From: Bos javanicus
Lineage: Eukaryota > Chordata > Mammalia > Artiodactyla > Bovidae
Length of the DNA stretch: 64,000 nt
Direction of reading: 5' to 3'
NCBI RefSeq assembly: GCF_032452875.1
Contig: NC_083879.1
Span: 72,282,796 to 72,346,795 of the forward strand
Shown here: piece after piece, positions 55,859 to 64,000 of the stretch
How positions within the stretch are numbered: the first letter of the stretch is position 1
Layout: every line of letters starts with the position of its first letter
Notes under the pieces: model-generated
What the model saw: the letters and a program-made list of their open reading frames with translations, nothing else
Database searches by the model: none
What the model was told of the DNA's origin: nothing
Position numbers and translations under genes: made by a program

Positions 55859-56125
55859 GAAGGACTGATGCTGAAGCTGAAGATCCCATACTTTGGCCGC
55901 CTAATGCAAAGAACCAACTCACTGGAAAAGACTCTGATGCTGGGAAAGAATGAATGCAAAAAGAAAAGAGATGGCAGAGGATGAGACAGCATCACCATCT
56001 CAATGGACATGAATCTGAGCAAACTCCAGAAGATAGTGAAGGACAGAGGAGCCTGGCTTACTGCAGTCCATGGGGTCGCAAAGAGTTGGACATGAGTGAC
56101 TGAGCAACAACAACAACAAATGCTT
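55851..56125 (+). mobile_element. BovB 3' fragment, copy 3 of a tandem
   Basis: Only the last 270 bases of the element (GGAAGGACTGATGCTGAAGC onward), ending in a (CAA)n tail. Three BovB 3' ends in a row, all sense. Confidence 0.88.
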
Positions 56126-56141
56126 TCTTCTTCATGGGGCC

Positions 56142-56178
56142 TGGCGGGGTGGGGGGGGGGTGGGGGGGGGCGGCGGTG
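56142..56178 (+). repeat. G-run with quadruplex potential
   Basis: Runs of about 10 and 9 G's separated by single T's, followed by GGCGGTGG. It lies directly between the BovB tandem and an L1 3' end. Confidence 0.9.
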
Positions 56179-56189
56179 GCAGTCAAGAA

Positions 56190-56538
56190 ACCATAGAAAT
56201 GATGTACTGTTGTCATTGTCTCACACATCAAGAGCCATGAGGGTCAAAAATGAACTTATCTGTGAAACAGAAACAGACTTAGATGTAGAGAACAGATCTG
56301 TGGTTGCCAAAGGGGAGGAGGTATAGGAGAGGGATAGATTGGGAGTTTGGGATTAGCAGATGCAAACAATTTATACATAGATTAGATAAACAATAAGGTC
56401 CCACATTATAGCACAGGGAACTATATTCAACATCCTGTGATAAATTATAATGAAAAAAATTGAAAAAGAATCTACTATATGTAAACTGAATCAACTGTAC
56501 TTCAATGAAATAAATTTTTAAAGAAACAAGAAAAAAAA
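56190..56538 (+). mobile_element. L1 3' end with A-rich tail
   Basis: GAAACAGAAACAGACTTAGA, ACAGGGAACTATATTCAAC and CAATGAAATAAATTTTTAAA. Its A tail ends exactly where the right inverted-duplication arm begins. Confidence 0.85.
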
Positions 56539-58149
56539 GCCAAGGGTGTCAGTAGGTTCATTATTAGTAACATTAGCTCTGGTCATTTGCTTAGCCTGGT
56601 GTCTACCAGATTTTTCCAGTTTAAAAATACAATTCATTCCTAAAGAATTAATCTGGGAAGGTATTTTGACTCTATGAAAATTCCATGTCTTCCCCAACCC
56701 ACCAAATATTCACCGTGTATTCAGCTAATGATGAATTCTGTCTAAATTATTTATGACAATGATGGCTGCTATATGGTACTATTCTGTCAATATTTCTACA
56801 TTTGTGAGTTGGCATTCTACTGCAAAAAAGAGCTTTCCTTTCCAATTTTATATCTTATCAGAATCGGTATAAATTCATGGATTTTTAAAAATTTTATTGT
56901 AAAATATAGGGTTTAAAACCCTTCAATCCTCTTATCATTACTTACAACACTTCTAATGTGATACAAACTCCATCTCAGAGACTCATTTCTTTTCTAGGTA
57001 TTCTTCAAAATTTAATTAAAAATGTTTTTCATACAATCCTCAAAATTTAAATATGATTAACTATTGGATAAAACACTGGTTTGTAATATCCAAAGCCTCC
57101 GCCTAATGGAATGGATACTAGTGAGCATGGTTGCTGAGTTAAAAAGTGAATTGGTGGTCAGAACCATACAATGTAAACTTTGTGTAAAACATTCTTAGTG
57201 TGTCTAAGTCTTAACTTTGGTTGTTAAAAAAAATCACACAATCCCTATTTGACTCCTAAAGCAAGTCAGATGGGCCTGGACTATAGATGGAGGTTTCATA
57301 GGGCTGGGGCATGTTATTCCTTCTGGTAATGTTATTTTTTTCAGTTCTAAATTCAAATATATCTTTCTCCCAGCTTTCAACACCCATTGTTGTTTTGATT
57401 TTTGAAAAAAAAAAAAATTCCTTAGAACATTAGGTTTAAAAAGCAAAAGTTCAGTTAATCCATATTCTTTGTTTTTAAAGGAAAATTAACAGCTTACACA
57501 TAAAACTTTGTGCTTAAACAAAAAATTATGAAGGGTTTAAAACACAACTGTGCTGTGTTTCCAGGTACCTTCTTCATTAGGACCATGCTACTGATTCAAG
57601 AATAGAATTGGTATAAATATATGCACAGTATTGTTTTTATACTTGGGAAAAAACCCTCTAAACTTGAACAGGTATTTAATTATTTCTAACTTTTTAATGC
57701 TATTAAAAATATTGATAATGTATAGTAGGGCCTTTTGAAAGTCCATATGGTCTAATTTTACACATAAATATGATGGTAACAATTCAGAAAGAGGGTAGTG
57801 CTGGAGAGGGTAGTACTGACAGCTAATCACACATCTAGCAGTGTTCAAAAGTAGAGTTTCTCACCCGTCTGGGTTTGAGAATCAGGTTTACTTAATTTTA
57901 CATTTTCAGCCAATGCCACCTAATCACTGATTCACTGTGCACAGCTAGTGTGCACCTCCCCCTGCACATGCAACACTCACACTTGGTCTCTGGACTGTTC
58001 AGGATCCCACCCATCCTAAGTGTGGATGCCATGGCAATAGCTGATGGCTCTGAGTTTCCAGCTTTCTTGAATTTCCTGTACTTACTTCTAACCTGGTTAC
58101 AAACAGTTCATGGACTGGCACTAGTACACAGACCACACAGTGAGCGTCT

Positions 58150-58350
58150 CCGTCATAGTTAATCTTCACAGCAATCCTCTGTGAACCATGCTATCCCCAT
58201 GTCAACTTTCAGACAAAGACACTGAAGCACAGTGGACTTCCCAACCTTAAGAGCTCATGATTAACAGAAGCAGAATTCGTATCCAAACCCAGTCAGCAAT
58301 GCCTAGAGCCAGTATTTGTGCCTGGAAGGCTGACTCCAGAGCTTGTGCTC
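58150..58350 (+). repeat. MIR-like SINE remnant
   Basis: ATCTTCACAGCAATCCTCTG, GACACTGAAGCACAG and CAGAGCTTGTGCTCC follow MIR order. The left arm has the counterpart at about 12830-12970. Confidence 0.6.
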
Positions 58351-61012
58351 CTCCCTGTAGGCTTATGTCATTTTAACTACAAGTGAAGGAAGAACAGCTT
58401 GGTTTAGGCCATCAGATGAGGACCTCCTCAAATACACCTTCTACAGTCTACAAACCTCCTTCATCCACACTCATCTTGTTCTCCTCTCCCAGTGATTAGG
58501 AATCACCAAGGTCAGTGATTCCACCCTGTGTCTCTGGATGCTCTTGGTCCATCCATCATCCCAACCAAAGAACTCCAAGCTCAGGAATAATATCCATCTT
58601 CCAAATGAAGAAGCTGAGATTAAGAGATTCAGAGATTAAGATACTTGCTTGGGCATGTAACTAAGGCTACATGGCTGTAGGGTGTTTATAGTCCATTTTT
58701 TCAAGGATGGTGCTAGTTTATTTCCCTGGCATCTTGGCAGGTTATCATTTTAACTTGACTCTCAAGTGTCCCACTCTGGACAGTATATTCTTTGGACACC
58801 CACACTGCTATTGAGTTGCAGAGAAAGAACTGCAGGTGAGTGTGACTGACTCCAAAACCAGGGCTGTCTGTTATCCTAAGTTACCTCTTAGAATGTCAAA
58901 ATTATAAAGTTGACAAGGAAGGCTTGTTTTCAGTTATCATTTATTCATTCAGCAAACATTTAACTGAGCACCTCCTATGTGACAGACACTGTGCTGGAAG
59001 ATGTAATTAAAAACTGAATAGGGCACAGTTCCATATATTTTTCTCTCTTGGTTTAGTGAGAAAACAGACCATGTATGAATACTCAGAGTCTGGGGAGGCT
59101 ACATAGTTTACATACCTGTGTAAAATGGAAAGAACAGGGCCATTTGCTTAAAAATCACCATACCAGACAATAGGACACTACCCAAGTATGGGTCAGTTTA
59201 ACAGATGAGAGGTGCTCAGGGTCCTACATACGAGTTACCTAGGATGATGACTGAGCTTAAGGTGATTTCCTAGAAGAGGTAACAACTGGCCTGACCCTAG
59301 AAAATGAGATTTCTCACCTACATGGACCTTGTCCTCTATTTTTTAGAACAGAGTGTAGTGACGAGAATCACTGAGTCATCATTTTGACTTACATATCAGT
59401 CATCAAGCGTTTCCCTCACAGTACATCTTCATCACCTACCTCTGGAGCTGTGATACATGCCGTGGGAGCACATGGAGACATGTTGTCCTGACCTCCCTTC
59501 AAGGACTCGCTGTCCAGCTGCTAGAAGTGCTGCCAGTGGGTGACCTTAAACCACCAGCCCCTCTGGGGGCAGCCTGGATGCCATGACCCATCCAGGTAGA
59601 GGTATGACAGCCTGGCCAGTGGACATGTCAGGACAAACCTGGAGGGCCATCTTCACTCCAAACTCCCATGGGGTCAGCTCAGGTTTTCTGGCCAGTGATC
59701 CAGCTTGATCCTTCCCTCTGCCCTACCTTGTTTCTTCCCTCCTGATTCCACAGTGTTGATCCGAAGGGCACCCCTGATACACATCCCAGCACTAAACTCC
59801 ATCCGAGTCTGCATCCCAGACAACCAGCCTGCAACATGCATCAGAAAACATTCCAGTACTCAGGGAGGATTTTTATTTGAAAATTACTGGTTACACATGT
59901 CCTTATAACATTTTAAAACCCCCAAATAAAATACAAAATGGTGGAAACAAGGACTTTTTGTGTGAATATGGTTACCCTTGGTTTAAAATCCACAATCTAA
60001 TGTTGCCTGACCAAAATGAAATTGTTATATATCAATAACAAAAGAAAACTAATACGTTGAAACACATGAAAGTGTCATTTTATAGCTTTAAAATAGGTTG
60101 AATGTTAGCAGGTCCACATATTCAATCTAATAGAAAAAATCCATTGGCATTTGAAATTTAGAGAACACTATACTTATGAATAACTCATGGGTAAAAGACA
60201 TGGTTAATGAATTAAATTAGGAATTAGAAAATACATAATACATTGAATATTGATTGTAAGTAACAAAATTTTTCTACCAAAGTTTTGTAAGTATCAAAAC
60301 TTGTAGGTTATAGCTAAAGTGGATCTTATAAAAAATGTCAGCTTTATATACTTATTAGAAAAATAATTACATTATTAATCTGTTTCCAATTTAAGAATTT
60401 AGAGAAAAAAATCTCAAAGTAAAGGAAAAGTTGAAGAAAAGAAAGAATATGATGAACTAAAAAGAAAAACAGCATCAATCAAGCAAAAGTTGACTTAATA
60501 CAATTATGTAGTTTAAAAATAAAATTAAATTTAAAAAAACAGGAAGAGTTATTCAAGATTATTCATAAAATAGTGAAGGCTCAAAGAAAATTAAAAGGCC
60601 AAAAGAACACAGAGATGCTGCAGAGATTAAATATATAAGATTTTGTGAATACATTTATTCCAATCAAGCTCAAAACTCACAGGAAACAGATCCACTTCTA
60701 GAAAAATGAAACTTACCAAAATGACTCTGCAGAAATAACACACTGAATAGGAAGAATATAATTACCAAAAGTTACCCAGAGAATTATGGTTTCACAACCT
60801 TGTAAATGTGATTAATGTCACTGAACTGTATGATTAAAAATGGTTACATGGTAGATTTTATGTTATATATATTTTACTACAATTTTTTAAATTGTAAAAA
60901 TATAAAATCCTCTATCTACAAGACAGTCTAGAACATGTCTGTCCTTCATTAGCAAATCCCTGGACAGATTCCTACTTTGAGAAAGCATATTTTCTCTTCT
61001 TTCTCTTTTAGA

Positions 61013-61075
61013 GGGCTTCCCCAATGGCTCAACTGTAAAGAATCTGCCTTCGATGCAGGAGACACAGGAGATGAA
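61013..61075 (+). repeat. Bov-tA head fragment
   Basis: GGGCTTCCCCAATGGCTCAA to CGATGCAGGAGACACAGG, only the tRNA-derived head. Confidence 0.82.
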
Positions 61076-61651
61076 CGTACAATATTGTCCTGTATTTTTT
61101 GGAGGGCAACACCTCTCTCTCCTATAATGTTACTTAAACTACTTGTGTTGTATGTTTTTCCTATTAGTTTTCTCTGTAGTATTTTAACCAGAGATCTCTG
61201 AGTGGAAAAACAGATTGTAGTTCTAGTAAAGGAAGTGGTGACACAAAATGGCAACTTCACAGTCTTCAAGAATCCCTGATATAATTGGAAAGTAATATGT
61301 AATTCTGTGAACAGTAAAAGAAAAAAAAAATCTGTGACAACTTTGTCTCAAATCTTAGAAAATGTGGCTTCAGAGTCCCTCAAGACAAAAAACCTGGGAG
61401 ACAGCTTTTTTTGGTGGCCTGCATCTTTGATTTAGATAAAAGAAAACAGTATAACATATAAATAAACATAATAAGTCCTTTTGCAAGAGCTTGAAATCAC
61501 TGAGTGAAGTTGAAGAAAAAATTACAGATTAACATCTTATGTGAATATTTGTTGCTGGTGTAAAAAAGTAAAATATAACTTATGCAGTACAAAAATCTAT
61601 TAGAAAAATGCCTTTGGAATAGACATGAACTCATGGTACAATCACAACGTT

Positions 61652-61756
61652 GACTCAAACATTGTTAAGGCTGAGGGCTGTCCACTGGACATTCATAACA
61701 TTCATAACCACACGGTCACGGTGAGTGATATCTGGTTATTTCCTTTCAAAGTGCAC
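61652..61756 (-). CDS. ABCC4: Second ABCC4-like terminal exon (opposite strand)
   Basis: On the - strand a CCCCTCAG acceptor precedes 61756 and the exon reads VHFERK then TAA at 61736-61738, the same codon as the TAG in the + strand copy. Beyond the stop the sequence is still ABCC4-like: PDITHRDRVV in frame, and, after a small local insertion, GQPSALTMFESTL ending in TGA in a shifted frame (human ends GQPSTLTIFETAL). Upstream exons are not seen between 61757 and 64000, but the corresponding intron on the other copy is 4.0 kb, so they should lie past the right edge of the window. The exon alone cannot show whether this paralogue is expressed or a pseudogene. Confidence 0.85.
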
Positions 61757-61829
61757 CTGAGGGGATAAAAAGACAAAAACCACATGTTTAAGAGTTTTAA
61801 AGTCCTTCTAAGGCAACACATTTCTAGGT

Positions 61830-62477
61830 CCATTTCTTCATGTGGAGCAGTCATATCACTACTGGAGGCACAATTGGAAAAACCAGGGGTGTATTTATTC
61901 TATGGAGGAAGTAGCCCCATTAGAACTTTCACTGGGGCTGGACTTAATGACAAACAACCTGTAGATACACTTGAGTTCTGATCATTCTCATTAACAAATA
62001 TGCTTTATCACTAGAGTAAATTGATAAGTAAAATCATTTTACTGACTCAAATCCTGGAGATAAATTAAAAACAAAGTGAAAAAGAGGCTGGGAAATCTAT
62101 TAATAGCATCTGCTCAAGGGTTTCTCATTTTCCCACATAAAATGAACACAACAAATTTGGGTGTTAATATCAGGTTGTAACCCCTATATTTTATAAACTC
62201 TGATTGATAATCATCAAAAATAGAAATAAGAAATGGAGAAAGCATAATACTATGTAGCCATAAAAAAAATAACTATATGCATTGATGTAACCCAAGATAG
62301 ATATTAAGTGAAAAAACGAAAGAAGAGCTATCATTTGTGCTTAAAAACAGGAAGACCGCATATTCACAAGTTCTTCCTGATACACAGACCATCTCAACAG
62401 AACAGTCAACAGTGGTGCTGGGGCTCCACCTTGGGGGGGAGCTGTGTGATGAAAGGAGTGGAGAGTGATTTACTTTT
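61830..62477. other. Unique flank of the right arm, presumptive intron of the - strand copy
   Basis: No exon of the - strand ABCC4-like gene and no repeat is recognised here. Similarity to the left arm ends at about 61829. Confidence 0.45.
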
Positions 62478-62820
62478 TGTTCATAAATTTTTTTTTTCTA
62501 ATTTTATTTTATTTTTAAACTTTACATAATTGTATTAGTTTTGCCAAATATCAAAATGAATCCACCACAGGTATACATGTGTTCCCCATCCTGAACCCTC
62601 CTCCCTCCTCCCTCCCCATACCATCCCTCTGGGTCGTCCCAGTGCACTAGCCCCAAGCATCCAGTATCGTGCATTGAACCTGGACTGGCAACTTGTTTCT
62701 TACATGATATTTTACATGTTTCAATGCCATTCTCCCAAATCTTCCCACCCTCTCCCTCTCCCACAGAGTCCATAAGACTGTTCTATACATCAGTGTCTCT
62801 TTTGCTGTTCATAAATTTTT
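62478..62820 (-). mobile_element. L1 3' end with target-site duplications
   Basis: TGTTCATAAATTTTT at 62478-62492 and again at 62806-62820. The insert between them is the antisense L1 3' UTR with its T-rich end on the left (complement of the sequence also present at 35560-35830). About 310 bases, severely 5'-truncated. Confidence 0.93.
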
Positions 62821-62906
62821 AAAAAGTATTTTTAAAAGTTTTAAGATTTTATAGCATTAGATATACCATGTGTTTTAAAATATATGATTATAAATACATT
62901 TTGATT

Positions 62907-63138
62907 ATTTAGAGCAGTGGTCCCCAACTTTTTGGCACCAGGGACCCAGTTTCATGGAAGACAATGTTTGCACAGATAGGGCGAGAAAGAGGAGATTCAG
63001 GTATAATGTGAGCGATGGGGAGCAGCAGATGAAGCTTTGCTTCTTTGCACACCACTCAGCTCCTGCTGTGCAGCCCAGTCCCTAACAGCCACGGACCAAA
63101 TCAGTTTGGCCCAGGAGTTGGGGACCCTTGATTTAGAG
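62907..63138 (+). mobile_element. Non-autonomous hAT (Charlie/MER1-group) element
   Basis: An 8-bp target-site duplication ATTTAGAG (62907-62914 and 63131-63138) flanks a 216-bp element with inverted ends (CAGTGGTCCCCAACTTTTTG at the left, GAGTTGGGGACCCTTG at the right). The 8-bp duplication and ends are diagnostic of hAT transposons. No transposase is present. Confidence 0.92.
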
Positions 63139-63597
63139 TCTCTAAAGCTACTTAGAACTATGGGTATATTTTTTATTATTAGAAGGCAAGTCTTCTGTCT
63201 ACAGCCTTTTAAAATATGATCCCACTTTAATACTGTAAAATGGTCTATATTCTCAAAGCCCTTAAGCATCTTCTCTCTCATCTGATCCCTGTAATAAAAC
63301 ATGTGAAGAAGCCAGCCAGGCTGGAATCCCCGCTCTACACACAGGTGAGGACCTGAGGCTCAGGGACACAAGGCCATGTGGATGCTATGTGCCTCCTCCA
63401 TTGATTCATACTGGGCCAGGCTCCTAGAGCTAGGATCCTGAGAATTTCATAACATCTGGGCTGTATTAGGTGATTTCATGAATTAAAAAAAAATCATGCC
63501 TCTGTTGTGCACTGGGAACAAAGAAACTTCAGAAAACCTCAATAAGATCTGCTTCATCACAGAACAGAATGGATGACAGGCATTCATTCTTTGAGCT
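63139..63597. other. Intergenic/intronic DNA, nothing recognised
   Basis: A short MIR-like motif (ACACAGGTGAGGACCTGAGG) lies near 63340. Otherwise nothing is seen. Confidence 0.4.
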
Positions 63598-63966
63598 GAA
63601 CTGTGTCCCCTCCAATTTTACATGTTGAAGTCCTAAACACCACCATACCTCAGAATGTGATGGTATTTGGAGACAGTGTGTTTAAAGAGTTAATAAAGTG
63701 ACAGTGAAGTCATATAGATGGCTCCTAATCTAACAGACTGGAGTTTTTATAAGAAGAGATCAGGACACAGGCAAACAGAGGGAAGACCATGTGAGACACA
63801 GAGAGAAGACAGATCTCCAAGCCAAGGAGAGAGACCTCAGAGGAAACCAGCCCTACCGTCATCTTGACCTTGAACTTCCAGGCTCCAGGGATGTAAGGAA
63901 ATACGCTTCTGTTGTTTGAGTCACCTGCTCTGTGGTCTTTGTATGGCAGCCCTAGCAAACTAATGC
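63598..63966 (+). mobile_element. ERVL-MaLR LTR (MLT1/MST type)
   Basis: Ordered motifs of the mammal-wide MaLR LTR: TTTTACATGTTGAAGTCCTA, ATGTGATGGTATTTGGAGAC, TTATAAGAAGAGATC, GACCATGTGAGACACAGAG, and TTCTGTTGTTTGAGTCACC then GTATGGCAGCCCTAGC. An old solo LTR. Confidence 0.82.
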
Positions 63967-64000
63967 CCCCTTCAGCTTTATGAATCTAAAAGGTACTTTC

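Larger units (their letters stand above)
56539..61829. repeat. Right arm of the large inverted duplication
   Basis: Reverse complement of 9391-14769 with diverged similarity along about 5.3 kb, including the ABCC4-like terminal exon on the - strand. It lacks the two Bov-tA SINEs of the left arm and has its own Bov-tA fragment at 61013-61075. Clear matches are AGGTACCTGGAAACACA in the left arm against its complement near 57560, and GGATGGGTGGGATCCTGAAC against its complement near 58005. Confidence 0.92.

Overview
This is ruminant nuclear DNA, almost certainly cattle or a close bovid. The evidence is a dense cover of repeats known only or mainly from ruminants: BovB (RTE-clade) LINEs, Bov-tA / Bov-A2 SINEs, CHR-2-like tRNA-derived SINEs and bovine L1 3' ends. 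There are no bacterial-type operons. Nearly all short open frames are repeat fragments or chance.

The recognisable host gene is the 3' end of an ABCC4 (MRP4)-like ABC transporter on the + strand. Four exons with consensus splice sites lie at 597-769, 1294-1399, 5289-5423 and 9461 onward. They encode the ABC signature, Walker B, D-loop, H-loop position and C-terminus of the second nucleotide-binding domain. The H-loop histidine is read as asparagine, and the last exon has an in-frame TAG seven codons in that removes the C-terminal tail. About 52 kb downstream a second ABCC4-like terminal exon lies on the - strand (61756 downward) with a stop at the same codon. Both terminal exons sit in the arms of a large, diverged inverted duplication (about 9391-14769 against 56539-61829). 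The window therefore holds the tail-to-tail junction of two ABCC4-like paralogues. This fits the multi-copy, copy-number-variable ABCC4 cluster known on cattle chromosome 12.

The roughly 42 kb between the arms is a repeat and duplication mosaic. 15-25 kb: L1 copies nested with SINEs, including a 5'-inverted (twin-primed) L1 with clean target-site duplications. 26-41 kb: two diverged copies of a local segmental duplication (unit A about 26835-33960, unit B about 37215-41080), with BovB fragments in both orientations between them and a near-full-length dead BovB inside an L1 inside unit A. 41.1-41.65 kb: a CpG island with a possible orphan first exon. 42.6-50.1 kb: decayed endogenous retrovirus pieces (class I pol fragments, several LTRs) and an intact-ended solo LTR. 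53.6-56.1 kb: head-to-tail BovB 3' ends.

The most unusual object is at 26375-26535. It is a spliced immunoglobulin heavy-chain J segment joined to the start of a C-mu-type CH1 exon, followed by 15 A residues and flanked by perfect 15-bp target-site duplications, inside a BovB element. It looks like a LINE-mobilised copy of an IgH transcript, possibly an unrearranged germline J transcript because the bases before J match the recombination heptamer. A second unusual RNA-mediated event at 38549-38732 joins a BovB 3' end to a 100-bp copy of sequence found about 0.5 kb away, again between target-site duplications.

Repeat family names are from recognition of consensus motifs, not from a database search. 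Repeat boundaries are approximate to about 10-20 bases unless target-site duplications are given.
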